Below are positions 18,045 to 27,034 of a DNA stretch of 64,000 nt, piece by piece (positions within the stretch are counted from its first letter, which is position 1; the number at the start of each line of letters is the position of its first letter). Under the pieces are notes generated by a model that saw nothing but the letters and a program-made list of their open reading frames with translations, did no database searches and was not told the DNA's origin. Both the position numbers and the translations under genes were made by a program. Source of the stretch: Ramlibacter pinisoli (lineage in GTDB: Bacteria > Pseudomonadota > Gammaproteobacteria > Burkholderiales > Burkholderiaceae_C); NCBI RefSeq assembly GCF_009758015.1, contig NZ_WSEL01000003.1, forward strand, positions 2,108,001 to 2,172,000, written 5' to 3'.

Positions 18045-18929
18045 ATGGAACTGCGCCACCTGCGCTACTTCGACGCCGTCGCCGAGACGCTGCACTTCAC
18101 CCGCGCGGCCGAGCGGCTGCACGTCACCCAGTCGACGCTGTCGCACCAGATCAAGCAGCTGGAAGACGAACTGGGCACGCCCCTGTTCGACCGCAGCGGC
18201 CGGAAGGTGCGGCTGACCGAGGCCGGCGAGATCCTGCGCAGCCACATGGCGCCCGCACTGGGCCAGATCGACCGCGGCCTGCAGGCGCTGCGCCGGCCGG
18301 CCGACAGCATCACCGGCCGCATCCGCCTGGGCACGACCCCGAGCTTCAACACGCGCATGGTCCCGCAGTGCGTGGCCAACCTGCTCAACCACTACCCGAC
18401 CATCCAGGTCACGGTGGAGGAACTCTCGGCCGGCGCCATCACCCGCCGCCTGGGCTCCGGCCAGCTCGATCTGGCGGTGTCGTACCGGCCGGCCGAAGGC
18501 AGCGAGCTGTGGTTCGAGCCCCTCTACAACGAGGAACTGCGGCTGGTGGTGGGCCGCGGCCATCCGCTGGCCAAGCGCCGGCGCGTGCGCATGGTCGAAC
18601 TGCACGCGCAGCGCATGGTGCTGCTGCCGGCGACCTTCCAGACCCGCAAGCTGCTGGACGAATGCTTCGACCAGGCCGGTGCCCGGCCGCTGGTGGTAGC
18701 GCAGCTCAATTCGGTGGCGCCCATGATCGAGTTGATCCGCCACACCGACCTGGCCGGCATCATCACCGAGACGGCGGTGCCGCAGAGCGCAGACATCCGC
18801 GTGATTCCGCTGGAGGACCCGACCCCGATCCGCACGCCGGGCATGCTGTGGCACAAGGGCGCAACGCGCTCCCCGGTGCTCAAGCACTTCTCCGAGATCA
18901 TCCGGCGGGCGGCGGGAACCGCGGCCTAG
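18045..18929 (+). CDS. LysR-family transcriptional regulator (CynR/CbbR-like)
   Basis: A 294-residue regulator with N-terminal winged helix (MELRHLRYFDAVAETLHFTR, then LHVTQSTLSHQIKQLEDELG) and a C-terminal substrate-binding domain starting around residue 88 (GRIRLGTTPSFNTRMVP). Full length for the family. It is divergent from the hydroxyquinol-type dioxygenase gene and probably activates the minus-strand run when bound to a pathway intermediate. Candidate inverted-repeat operators lie between the two genes at 17952-17987. Confidence 0.92.
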   Translation: MELRHLRYFDAVAETLHFTRAAERLHVTQSTLSHQIKQLEDELGTPLFDRSGRKVRLTEAGEILRSHMAPALGQIDRGLQALRRPADSITGRIRLGTTPSFNTRMVPQCVANLLNHYPTIQVTVEELSAGAITRRLGSGQLDLAVSYRPAEGSELWFEPLYNEELRLVVGRGHPLAKRRRVRMVELHAQRMVLLPATFQTRKLLDECFDQAGARPLVVAQLNSVAPMIELIRHTDLAGIITETAVPQSADIRVIPLEDPTPIRTPGMLWHKGATRSPVLKHFSEIIRRAAGTAA

Positions 18930-19099
18930 CAGCCGCTCGCGCGTCCATGCCCGCGGTGCCGTGCTCGGGCGCCGCCGGGCGACGCTGCCGAGGGACCCGC
19001 ACCGCCAGTCACGGTCGCTTCCTACAGTTCTGCTGAGTCCGTGGCACTTACGGTAGGCGCTCCCCCGGCAATCCCGCCGCCAAGCACCGCTGAGTGTCC

Positions 19100-21529
19100 A
19101 TGCCCAAATCCACGAAACCTCCCGCCAAGCCGGCCAAGCGCGCCGCCGCCAAGTCGGCCGCCCGCAACACGGACAGCGGGCCCAGCCAGGTCACCGCCGC
19201 GCTGGACGATGCCAACAGCCAGAAGATGGCCCAGATGCAGGACATGGCCGCGGCCATGCCGCACAACCCCACCAAGCCGGCCGAGCACGGCTTTGCGAGC
19301 GGGCTGCAGCCCCAGCCCGGCGCGCACGTGCAGCCGGCCTCGCGGCTGCCCACCGGCAGCACGCTGTCCGAGGAGAACGGCTCGCCCAAGACCGGCAGCC
19401 TGGCGCCCGAAGGCGTGAACGCCACCATCGAGCCGCTCGACCGGGTGCGGGTCGACTCGGCCGGCCAGGTGCTCACCACCAACCAGGGCGTGCCGGTCGC
19501 CGACAACCAGAACTCGCTGAAGTACGGCGTGCGCGGGCCGGCGCTGCTCGAGGACTTCATCCTGCGCGAGAAGCTCACGCACTTCGACCACGAGCGCATC
19601 CCCGAGCGCATCGTGCACGCGCGCGGCTCCGGCGCGCACGGGTTCTTCGAGTGCTACGAGCCGCTGACCGACCTGACCCGGGCGGCGCCGTTCCAGGAAG
19701 CCGGCAAGGTGACACCGGTGTTCGTGCGCTTTTCCACCGTGGCGGGCGAGCGCGGCTCCAAGGACACGGCGCGGGACGTGCGCGGCTTCGCGGTGAAGTT
19801 CTATACCGACGAAGGCAACTGGGACCTGGTGGGCAACAACATCCCGGTGTTCTTCATCCAGGACGCGATGAAGTTCCCCGACCTGGTGCACGCGGTCAAG
19901 GCCGAGCCGCACCACCAGATGCCGCAGGCGGCCAGCGCGCACGACACCTTCTGGGACTTCGTCTCGCTGATGCCCGAGTCGACCCACATGCTGATGTGGG
20001 TGATGAGCGACCGGGCCATCCCGCGCAGCTTCGCCACCATGCAGGGTTTCGGCGTGCACAGCTACCGGCTGGTCAACGCCGCCGGCGAGTCGGTGTTCGT
20101 CAAGTTCCACTGGAGCCCGGTCGCCGGCACCCATTCGCTGGTGTGGGACGAGGCGGTGAAGATCTCCGGCGCCGACCCCGACTACCACCGGCGCGACCTC
20201 TGGGAGCGCATCGAATCGGGCAACTTCCCCGAGTACGAGCTGGCCTTCCAGGTGTTCACCGAGGAGCAGGCCGAGCAGTTCAGCTTCGACATCCTGGACG
20301 CCACCAAGATCGTGCCGGAGGAACTGGTGCCTCTGCGGCCGGTCGGCCGCATGGTGCTCAACCGCAATCCCGACAACTTCTTCGCCGAGACCGAGCAGGT
20401 GGCGTTCTGCACCGCGCACGTGGTGCCGGGCATCGACTTCTCCAACGACCCGCTGCTGGCCGGTCGCATCCACTCCTACGTCGACACGCAGATCTCGCGG
20501 CTGGGCGGGCCCAACTTCCACGAGATCCCGATCAACTCGCCGATCGCGCCGGTGCACAACAACCAGCGCGACGGCCTGCACCGGCAGGCCATCCACCGAG
20601 GCCGCGTGGCCTACGAGCCCAATTCGCTGGGCGGCGGCTGCCCGTTCCAGGCCGGCGCCGCGCAGGGCTTCGTGTCGGTGCCGGCGCGCATCCGCGCCGA
20701 CGAGGAGCAGGGCAAGGTGCGCGCCAAGCCCGAGAAGTTCGCCGACCACTACACCCAGGCACGCCTGTTCTTCGAGAGCCAGACGCCGGTGGAGCAGGAC
20801 CACATCGCCAGCGCCTTCCGCTTCGAACTGTCCAAGGTGACCGTGCCGGCCATCCGCGAACGCACCGTGGCCATGCTGCGCAACGCCTCGGAAGAACTGG
20901 CGCAGAAGGTGGCGATGGGCCTGGGCATTGACCCGCTGCCCGAGCCGCTGCCGCTGGCGCTGCCCGACCCGGCCAAGCCGGAGGTGACGCGCTCGCCCGC
21001 CCTGTCGCTGATGGCGCGGCCCGGCGACGGCACCCTGCGCGGCCGCAAGGTCGCGCTGCTGGTGGCGCCCGGCGTGCACGGCGCCTCGCTGTCGGCGGTG
21101 CAGGCCGCGCTGGTCGAGCACGGCGCGGTGGCGCGCCTGGTGGGCACCCGCATCGGCCGCATGCCCACCAGCGACGGCGATCCGCTGGATGCCGATGCGT
21201 CGCTGGAGAACGAGCCCGGCTTCCTGTTCGATGCGCTCGTGCTGCCCGACGGCGACGAGGGCGTGGCCGCGCTGGCGCAGGACGGCCACACGATGGAATT
21301 CATCAAGGACCAGTTCCGGCACTGCAAGGCCATCCTGTCGCTGGGCGCCTCGCGCCTGCTGCTGGCCAAGGCCGGCCTGCCCGTGAGCATGGACAAGAGC
21401 CATGCGCAGGGCGGCACCGGACTGGTCTTCGCGGACGCCGCCGGCGCCAAGGCGGCTACCGCCGAGTTCATCGCCGGGGTCGCCCGGCACCGCCACTTCG
21501 GCCGCGAGATGGACCCGCCGCCGCTGTGA
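19100..21529 (+). CDS. katE: Large-subunit monofunctional catalase (HPII/KatE type)
   Basis: An 809-residue clade II catalase that dismutates hydrogen peroxide. Landmarks: the distal His in GSGAHGFFE, Asn in [13 protein letters not shown], the proximal haem Tyr in [17 protein letters not shown], and a C-terminal flavodoxin/class I amidotransferase-like domain beginning [15 protein letters not shown] near residue 650. Length fits the 700-800-residue class. The N-terminus is an unusual Lys/Ala/Pro-rich tail ([16 protein letters not shown]) of about 30 residues. A GTG two codons upstream (19094) is an alternative start. The hemerythrin gene follows after 26 bases. Confidence 0.94.
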   Translation: MPKSTKPPAKPAKRAAAKSAARNTDSGPSQVTAALDDANSQKMAQMQDMAAAMPHNPTKPAEHGFASGLQPQPGAHVQPASRLPTGSTLSEENGSPKTGSLAPEGVNATIEPLDRVRVDSAGQVLTTNQGVPVADNQNSLKYGVRGPALLEDFILREKLTHFDHERIPERIVHARGSGAHGFFECYEPLTDLTRAAPFQEAGKVTPVFVRFSTVAGERGSKDTARDVRGFAVKFYTDEGNWDLVGNNIPVFFIQDAMKFPDLVHAVKAEPHHQMPQAASAHDTFWDFVSLMPESTHMLMWVMSDRAIPRSFATMQGFGVHSYRLVNAAGESVFVKFHWSPVAGTHSLVWDEAVKISGADPDYHRRDLWERIESGNFPEYELAFQVFTEEQAEQFSFDILDATKIVPEELVPLRPVGRMVLNRNPDNFFAETEQVAFCTAHVVPGIDFSNDPLLAGRIHSYVDTQISRLGGPNFHEIPINSPIAPVHNNQRDGLHRQAIHRGRVAYEPNSLGGGCPFQAGAAQGFVSVPARIRADEEQGKVRAKPEKFADHYTQARLFFESQTPVEQDHIASAFRFELSKVTVPAIRERTVAMLRNASEELAQKVAMGLGIDPLPEPLPLALPDPAKPEVTRSPALSLMARPGDGTLRGRKVALLVAPGVHGASLSAVQAALVEHGAVARLVGTRIGRMPTSDGDPLDADASLENEPGFLFDALVLPDGDEGVAALAQDGHTMEFIKDQFRHCKAILSLGASRLLLAKAGLPVSMDKSHAQGGTGLVFADAAGAKAATAEFIAGVARHRHFGREMDPPPL

Positions 21530-21555
21530 CCCACCCAAGCCACGGAGAACCTGCC

Positions 21556-22035
21556 ATGCCAGAACTTGCCGCCAAGGACGCCTGCGAACTGCTCGACGCC
21601 GACCACATCGCCGTCAAGCACCTGTTCGTCGACTACGCCCGCCTCGCCTACGCGCCGGACGCCCCCGGCGCCGCCGAGCGCGCCGACATCGCCATGAAGA
21701 TCTGCAACGAACTCACCGTGCACGCGCAGATCGAGGAGGAGATCTTCTACCCCGCCCTGCGCAAGGTCGTGCCCGATGCGGCCGGCCTGCTGGACGAGGC
21801 GCGGCAGGAACACCAGCAGGTCAAGAACCTGATTTCGCAGGTCCGCGAGATGGGCACCGCCGACACCACGATGGACCAGCTGGTGGCCGACCTGGCCCGC
21901 GCCGTCGAGCACCACGTGAAGGAGGAGCGCGACGAGCTGTTCCCCAAGGCCAAGGCGGCCAAGGGACTGGACCTGGCCGCGCTGGGACAGCAGCTCCAGG
22001 AGCGGCAGCAGGAACTGGAAGCCGAGATCGCCTGA
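21556..22035 (+). CDS. Hemerythrin HHE domain protein
   Basis: A 159-residue four-helix protein with the diiron-binding pattern of bacterial hemerythrin HHE proteins: DADHIAVKHLF near residue 14, HAQIEEEIFYPAL near residue 56, EARQEHQQVKNLI near residue 84 and EHHVKEERDELFPK near residue 124. Such proteins bind oxygen, nitric oxide or iron in the cytoplasm. It directly follows the catalase gene, so the pair probably works in oxidative stress defence. I use the ATG at 21556; an upstream start overlaps the catalase stop but reads poorly. Confidence 0.88.
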   Translation: MPELAAKDACELLDADHIAVKHLFVDYARLAYAPDAPGAAERADIAMKICNELTVHAQIEEEIFYPALRKVVPDAAGLLDEARQEHQQVKNLISQVREMGTADTTMDQLVADLARAVEHHVKEERDELFPKAKAAKGLDLAALGQQLQERQQELEAEIA

Positions 22036-22111
22036 CGGGTGGAGCTGCGGCGCCAGTCGTTGCAGGGCTGGCTCGCGCCTCAGTCCGCGGTTGGCGCTGG
22101 ATCGACCGACA

Positions 22112-22303
22112 GGAGATGGATGCCGGGTCGAGCCCGGCATGACGGTGAGGGGGCAAGTGGGCCCCCCATCGTCATGGCGGGGGCGACCCACCATGCATCG
22201 GTCTGGGGTGGCGGCCCGGTCGAGCCCGGCATGACGGTGACGAGTCGGCGACCAAGGGGAAGTTCACGTCATGGCGGGCTGGACCCGCCATCCATCTCCG
22301 GGA
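22112..22303. repeat. Dispersed inverted-repeat elements (family A), copy 3, four arms
   Basis: This fills most of the roughly 300-base gap between the hemerythrin gene and the convergent Bug gene. Four arms alternate in orientation: 22112-22145, 22170-22199 (degenerate), 22211-22237 and 22267-22303, the last reading CGTCATGGCGGGCTGGACCC. Cores such as GCCGGGTCGAGCCCGGC are perfect hairpins, so the block could act as a transcription barrier between the convergent genes. Confidence 0.72.
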
Positions 22304-22333
22304 AGACGACGTCCGCCTACGTCCCGGCGTGGC

Positions 22334-23314
22334 TCACTCGGCCTTGGCGCCGGTCTCCTTGATCACCTTGCCCCAGCGCGGGATCTCGCTGCGGATCCAG
22401 CTGCCGAACTGCTCGGGTGTGCTGGCGACCACCTCGAACTCCATCTCGTGCAGCCGCTGGGTGATCTCGGGCGAGCGGATGATCTTCACCAGTTCGCGGT
22501 GGTAGCGCTCGACGATGGGCCGCGGCGTGTTGGCGGTGGTGAGGAAGCCGATCCAGGAGGTGGCCTCGAAATCCTTGAAGCCCGACTCGGCCAGCGTCGG
22601 CACGTCGGGCGTGCTCGGGAAGCGCTTGGCGCCGCTGGAGGCGATGAGCTTGAGCTTGCCCTCCCTGGCGAACTGCTGCACGTTGCCGGGCACGAAGAAG
22701 CCCACCTGCACCTGGTTGCCCAGCAGGTCGGTGACGGCCGGGCCGGCGCCGCGGTAGGGGATGTGGGTGATGTGGACGCCGGCGGCCGACTTGAGCATCT
22801 CCATCGTCAGGTGCGACGCGCTGCCCACCGCGATCGAGGCGTACGACAGCTTGCCCGGCTGCTCCTTGGCCCGGGCCAGCAGGTCCTGCACGCTGGTGAT
22901 GCCGGAGGCCGGGTTCACCACCAGGTACTGCGGCGCTTTCACCGCCAGCGTCAGCGGCTGCAGGTCCTTCAGCGGGTCGTACGGCATCTTGTCGAACAAG
23001 GTGACGTTGATGGCCAGCGGCCCGTTGTAGCCCACCAGCAGCGTGTGGCCGTCGGGCTGCGCCTTGGCCACCAGGTCGGCGCCGATGTTGCCGCCGGCGC
23101 CCGGCTTGTTCTCCACCACCACCGGCTGGCCGATCGCCTCCTGCAGCTTGGGCGCGATCAGGCGCGCCAGCACGTCGTTGGTGCTGCCGACGATGGGCAC
23201 GATGATGCGCACCGGCCGGCTCGGCGCCCACTCGGGCGACTGCGCGAGGGCGCCGGTGCAGGCAGCGGCGGCGGCGAGCGCCAGCACGGCGCGGCGGCGG
23301 AGGAAGCGGGTCAT
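22334..23314 (-). CDS. Bug/TctC-family periplasmic solute-binding protein
   Basis: A 326-residue protein with an Arg-rich, Ala-rich signal peptide (MTRFLRRRAVLALAAAAAC) and the Bug signatures VVENKPGAGGNIGADLVAKA and ITHIPYRGAGPAVTDLLGNQ. Its ATG overlaps the stop of the second intradiol dioxygenase (ATGA), making it the last gene of a coupled operon after Rieske oxygenase, SDR and dioxygenase. The ligand is therefore likely the aromatic substrate of that operon or a close relative. No membrane partner is encoded nearby. Confidence 0.9.
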   Translation of the reverse strand: MTRFLRRRAVLALAAAAACTGALAQSPEWAPSRPVRIIVPIVGSTNDVLARLIAPKLQEAIGQPVVVENKPGAGGNIGADLVAKAQPDGHTLLVGYNGPLAINVTLFDKMPYDPLKDLQPLTLAVKAPQYLVVNPASGITSVQDLLARAKEQPGKLSYASIAVGSASHLTMEMLKSAAGVHITHIPYRGAGPAVTDLLGNQVQVGFFVPGNVQQFAREGKLKLIASSGAKRFPSTPDVPTLAESGFKDFEATSWIGFLTTANTPRPIVERYHRELVKIIRSPEITQRLHEMEFEVVASTPEQFGSWIRSEIPRWGKVIKETGAKAE

Positions 23315-24267
23315 GGCGTGGGTCCTCGGGTCGAAGGCGGCAGCACGACGAGCGCAGGCCGCTCGCCCTGGGTCTTGGCGGTGATGGGCGGCGGCGGCAG
23401 CGTGGCCTCGCCGGGCACCAGCACGAAGCTGTGCTCCAGCGCGTACCAGGGCCCCTGCACGTCGGGCGCCGGCGCCGGGTCGTTCTCGTGCAGCACGTAG
23501 TGGCCGACCAGCGCCTCGGTTACGCCGAACTGCACGTCGCTGTCCAGGTGCGGGTCGTCACCGGAGTACAGCTGCGAGAACTGGGTCTTGTAGCCGGGCT
23601 TGTGGGCCAGGAAGTGGATGTGCGCCGGCCGCAGGTTGTGGCGGCCCTGGGCGCGCAGCAGACGGCCGACCGGCCCGCCGACCGGGACCGGGTAGCCCGA
23701 CGGCTTGACGGTGCGCAGGCGGATGCGGCCCTGGGCATCGGTGGTGAAGGTGCCGCGCAGGTTCATGTCGGCCTGCTGCGGGTCCTGGTTCTCGTAGTAA
23801 CCCTCGCCCGAGGCCTGCCAGACGTCGACCCGGGCCCCGGCCACCGGCTGGCCGTCCGGGTCGCGGAACCAGGCGGTGACGAACACCGGCAGGCCGGGCG
23901 TCGGCGAGCGCACGATGGAACCGCCGTCGGGCGTCGCCGGCGAGCCCTCGCGCCAGAACGGTCCCATCAGGTTGGCCGTGGTCGCGCCGTCGCCCTGGCC
24001 GTTGTTCAGCAGGCAGACCAGGGCTGACACGCCCAGCGAGCCGGCCGCCAGCACCACCTCGTTGTGCGACGCCGTCGTCAGCTGGCCGGCCTGGGCGACC
24101 AGGCCGCAGAGCTGGCGGAACTCGGCCTCGGTCAGTTCGGTGTCGCGCACGAAGCCGTGCAGGTGTTCGACCGCCGAGGCCAGGATGCGGCGCAGGCGCG
24201 CGTCGGACGTGCGCTGCACCTCGGCCAGCACGGCACGGGTGAGGTCGTCTGCGCTGCGGACGGCCAT
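23311..24267 (-). CDS. Intradiol ring-cleavage dioxygenase (2 of 3)
   Basis: A 318-residue Fe(III) dioxygenase with N-terminal helical domain and catalytic beta-sandwich. Candidate ligands: Tyr157/158 (GEGYYEN), Tyr192 (SGYPVP), His216 and His218 (PAHIHFL). It differs strongly from the other two copies in the N-terminal domain (HNEVVLAAGSLGVSALV where the others read RQEFILLSDTLGLSML) and carries a Pro-rich C-terminal extension of about 30 residues. In the operon it follows a Rieske oxygenase and an SDR, so it probably cleaves the catechol they produce. Start lies 2 bases past the SDR stop; its own stop overlaps the Bug start. Confidence 0.9.
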   Translation of the reverse strand: MAVRSADDLTRAVLAEVQRTSDARLRRILASAVEHLHGFVRDTELTEAEFRQLCGLVAQAGQLTTASHNEVVLAAGSLGVSALVCLLNNGQGDGATTANLMGPFWREGSPATPDGGSIVRSPTPGLPVFVTAWFRDPDGQPVAGARVDVWQASGEGYYENQDPQQADMNLRGTFTTDAQGRIRLRTVKPSGYPVPVGGPVGRLLRAQGRHNLRPAHIHFLAHKPGYKTQFSQLYSGDDPHLDSDVQFGVTEALVGHYVLHENDPAPAPDVQGPWYALEHSFVLVPGEATLPPPPITAKTQGERPALVVLPPSTRGPTP

Positions 24268-24269
24268 GG

Positions 24270-25046
24270 CTACTTGATGTGCAGGCCGCCGTCGACCACC
24301 AGCGTGGTGCCGGTGATGAAGGAGGCCTCGTCGCTGGCCAGCCACAGGATCGGGAAGGCGATCTCGGCCGGGTCGGCCCAGCGTCCCAGCAGCGAGGTGT
24401 CCTGGCGCTGGGTCTTGAGTTCCTCGACGCTGCGGCCGGCCGCCACGGTGCGCTCGACGTGGAAGTCGGTGAGCGTGGAGCCGGGGCAGACGGCGTTGAC
24501 GCGGATGCCGTGGGCGGCCTCCTCGAACGCCAGGGTGCGGGTCAGCGCCAGGATGGCGGCCTTGCTGGCGTCGTACAGCGCCATGCCCTTGCGGCCCTTG
24601 ACGGCATAGCAGGACGAGACGTTCACCACCGCGCCGCGGCCGGCCTCGCGCAGCAGCGGCAGCGCGGCGCGGCAGTAGCTGGCATTGCCCAGCAGGTTGA
24701 CGCCCAGCACCGCCTGCCACTCGGCCGCCGTCGCATCGGCCAGCGCCGCGTAGTTGCGCAGTGCCGCGTTGTTGACCAGCACGTCGAGGCGGCCGAACGC
24801 CTGCCGGCACTGCTGCACCGCCTGTCCGGCCGACGCCTCGTCGGCCACGTCGGCGGCCAGCAGCTGCACCCGGGCCGCCGGCGTGCGCTGGCGGATCGCC
24901 GCGGCGGTGCGCTCCAGCGCGGCCGCATCGCGGTCGACCAGCAGCACCGCGGCGCCCTGCTCGCAGAACAGGGCGGCGGTGGCCGCGCCGATGCCGGCGC
25001 CGCCGCCGGTGATCAGTGCGACCTTGCCGCCCAGGCGCTGGCTCAC
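24270..25046 (-). CDS. Short-chain dehydrogenase/reductase
   Basis: A 258-residue SDR oxidoreductase. Rossmann nucleotide loop TGGGAGIGAA near residue 15, NNAALRN near residue 91, catalytic Ser in VNVSSCYAV and the YxxxK pair in LYDASKAA. The GTG at 25046 overlaps the Rieske gene's stop codon (GTGA), which fixes the start. Between a ring-hydroxylating oxygenase and an intradiol dioxygenase, the natural role is oxidation of a cis-dihydrodiol (or a similar alcohol) to the catechol, but this is inferred from position. Confidence 0.9.
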   Translation of the reverse strand: MSQRLGGKVALITGGGAGIGAATAALFCEQGAAVLLVDRDAAALERTAAAIRQRTPAARVQLLAADVADEASAGQAVQQCRQAFGRLDVLVNNAALRNYAALADATAAEWQAVLGVNLLGNASYCRAALPLLREAGRGAVVNVSSCYAVKGRKGMALYDASKAAILALTRTLAFEEAAHGIRVNAVCPGSTLTDFHVERTVAAGRSVEELKTQRQDTSLLGRWADPAEIAFPILWLASDEASFITGTTLVVDGGLHIK

Positions 25047-26329
25047 AGCGAATACACCGGGTCGCCTTCGCCGTACACCAGGTGGTCGCGGGCCCAGTCC
25101 TGCGGGCTCTGCTCGCGGGGCAGCAGCACGCCGGCCGAGCGCACGTGCTGGGTCCGCGGGGCCAGGCCGGGCGGGCGCTGGCCCTGGTCGAGGCCGACGG
25201 TGGCCTCGTGCAGCATGCGGCGCGCCATCACGATGCCGCGGTCGGAAGGCAGCAGCTTCTCCTGCTCGTGGTCCTGGATCGGGCCCATGCTCTCCTGCAG
25301 CGAGGCGTCCTGGGCCGAGAAGCCGAACACGCCGCTGAAGGTGCGCCGCTCCTTCTGCGCCACCCGGTCGATCAGGTAGTCGTTGTCCTTGTTGGCCAGC
25401 GGCCGGAAGCTGCCGCCCGGCACGTCGGTGCCCGGCACGTAGGGCGAGTGGATGCCGCGCCCGGCCTCGAGGTGGTGGCGCTCCTCGGCGCTGAGCGGCT
25501 TGTCGACGTGGAAGTTGATGCTCCAGGCCCAGCAGTTCTCGTCGTCGATCGGCACCCACACGTGGCCGCCCAGCGCATGCTCGCCGAACGGCGGGATCAG
25601 CGTGTACCAGGGGAAGATCCACTGCGTGATGCGCCAGTAGTACGACTCGGGCTCGCCGTTGCGGCGGCCGTACAGCGTCAGGCCACCGTCGTGCTTCTCG
25701 ATCTCGAAGACGACGTTGCCGTCCTTCTTGATGTAGTCGAGGGCCTTGACGCCCTGGTGGAACGGGTCGTTGTCGACCTCGAACTTGTGCACGAACGACA
25801 CGTGGCTGGTGTCGATGCCGCCCTCCATGGCCTGCAGGAAGTTGCACTCCTGCAGCCGCTTGGACACGAACACGTGGCTGTCGGGCAGGTTGGCCCACTC
25901 GACGCCGGGCGGCTCGGGCTGCTGGTCCTTGGGCCCCATGTAGGCCCACACCATGCCGGCGCGCTCGATGCAGGGGTAGCCGGTGATCGCCATGCGCTCG
26001 CACACCTGCGGCGCCTGCGGCACGTCGGTGCAGCGGCCCAGGATGTCGAACTTCAGCCCGTGGTAGCTGCAGCGGATGCCGTTGTCCTCGTTGCGGCCGT
26101 AGAAGAGCGAGGCGCCGCGGTGCGAGCAGAACTCGCTGATGAGGCCGGGCCGGCCCTCGCTGTCGCGGAAGGCCAGCAGCTGCTCGCCCATGATCTTGAC
26201 CCGCACCTGGGGACCGTCGGGCTCGGCGATCTCGCTCGACAGCAGGACCGGCACCCAGTAGCGGCGCAGCAGCTGGCCGGTGGGCGAGCCCGGGCCGGTG
26301 CGCACCAGCGTCTTCATGATCTCCTTCAT
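25043..26329 (-). CDS. Rieske-type aromatic ring-hydroxylating oxygenase, alpha subunit
   Basis: A 428-residue oxygenase of the phthalate 4,5-dioxygenase-like group. The Rieske 2Fe-2S ligands are Cys68/His70 (FCSHRGA) and Cys87/His90 (RCSYHGLKFD); the mononuclear iron site is in GGIDTSHVSFVH near residue 170, with Asp and two His. An ATG four codons downstream (26317) has the better AAGGAG ribosome site and is an alternative start. It leads the SDR-dioxygenase-Bug operon. No ferredoxin reductase gene is adjacent, so the electron donor is encoded elsewhere. Dihydroxylation or O-demethylation of an aromatic acid is the likely reaction. Confidence 0.9.
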   Translation of the reverse strand: MKEIMKTLVRTGPGSPTGQLLRRYWVPVLLSSEIAEPDGPQVRVKIMGEQLLAFRDSEGRPGLISEFCSHRGASLFYGRNEDNGIRCSYHGLKFDILGRCTDVPQAPQVCERMAITGYPCIERAGMVWAYMGPKDQQPEPPGVEWANLPDSHVFVSKRLQECNFLQAMEGGIDTSHVSFVHKFEVDNDPFHQGVKALDYIKKDGNVVFEIEKHDGGLTLYGRRNGEPESYYWRITQWIFPWYTLIPPFGEHALGGHVWVPIDDENCWAWSINFHVDKPLSAEERHHLEAGRGIHSPYVPGTDVPGGSFRPLANKDNDYLIDRVAQKERRTFSGVFGFSAQDASLQESMGPIQDHEQEKLLPSDRGIVMARRMLHEATVGLDQGQRPPGLAPRTQHVRSAGVLLPREQSPQDWARDHLVYGEGDPVYSL

Positions 26330-26362
26330 GCGACCCTTTCGGAAGATGCGGACCATTCTATG

Positions 26363-26375
26363 GTTGCATGCTAAC
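26363..26375. promoter_or_regulatory. Near-palindrome upstream of the Rieske operon
   Basis: GTTGCATGCTAAC is a near-perfect inverted repeat in the only AT-richer stretch upstream of the Rieske gene start, 34-46 bases before it. No regulator gene adjoins this operon, so a regulator encoded elsewhere, perhaps of MarR or GntR type, could bind here. Confidence 0.35.
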
Positions 26376-26511
26376 GATGAACCCCGGGTTTCCCCGCGGC
26401 GCCGGCGGATGGGCGCGCCCTGCGTCCGCCTGAGCAGGTCCGGTGCCGCCGGGCGGGAACGGCGCCGGATCTCGTGACGTCCAACCCCGGACCAACGACC
26501 AGGAGTTCGTC

Positions 26512-27033
26512 ATGCACAAGGCCCATCTCGCCGCCCTCATCCTCACCGGCGCGGCTTCCTTCGCGGTCCAGGCCCAGTCGGGCCCGACCGATCCGCAGAT
26601 CGCCCACATCGTGGTCACGGCCAACCAGGTCGACATCGACGCCGGCAAGCTGGCCGAGAAGCAGGGCTCGACCAAGGAGGTGCGCGACTTCGGCCAGCAG
26701 ATGGCCAAGGACCACACGGCCGTCAACGCCTCGGCCACCGAGCTGGTCAAGAAGCTCAACGTCAAGCCCGAGGCCAACGACACCAGCGCCAGCCTGAAGA
26801 AGGGCGGCGACGACAACCTGGCCAAGCTCAAGCCGCTCAAGGGCAAGGCGTTCGACAAGGCCTACATCGACAACGAGGTCACCTACCACCAGGCGGTGAT
26901 CGACGCGGTCGACAAGACGCTGCTGCCGTCGGCCAAGAACGCCGAGCTGAAGGCGCTGCTGGAAAAGGTGCGGCCGGCGCTGGTGCAGCACCGCGACCAC
27001 GCCAAGCACCTGCAGTCGCAGCTGGGCGGCTGA
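26512..27033 (+). CDS. DUF4142 periplasmic protein
   Basis: A 173-residue protein with a signal peptide (MHKAHLAALILTGAASFAVQAQ) and a helical mature part carrying ferritin-like DUF4142 patterns: IVVTANQVDIDAGKLAEK and RDFGQQMAKDHTAVN near residue 60, and DKAYIDNEVTYHQAVIDAVD near residue 120. The family is predicted periplasmic or outer-membrane associated; biochemical role unknown. AGGAG at 26501-26505 sets the start at 26512. It is followed 1 base later by the cupredoxin gene, suggesting one operon with the ECF sigma factor. Confidence 0.88.
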   Translation: MHKAHLAALILTGAASFAVQAQSGPTDPQIAHIVVTANQVDIDAGKLAEKQGSTKEVRDFGQQMAKDHTAVNASATELVKKLNVKPEANDTSASLKKGGDDNLAKLKPLKGKAFDKAYIDNEVTYHQAVIDAVDKTLLPSAKNAELKALLEKVRPALVQHRDHAKHLQSQLGG

Positions 27034-27034
27034 G

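Noticed and set aside
19022..21538. 838-codon minus-strand frame opposite the catalase gene
   Set aside because: Antisense frame of a gene with strong GC3 bias; rich in His, Val and Gln as expected from mirrored codons, no motif.
22039..22362. Plus-strand frame of 107 codons after the hemerythrin gene
   Set aside because: It runs through the family A repeat block; the apparent protein consists of translated repeat units.
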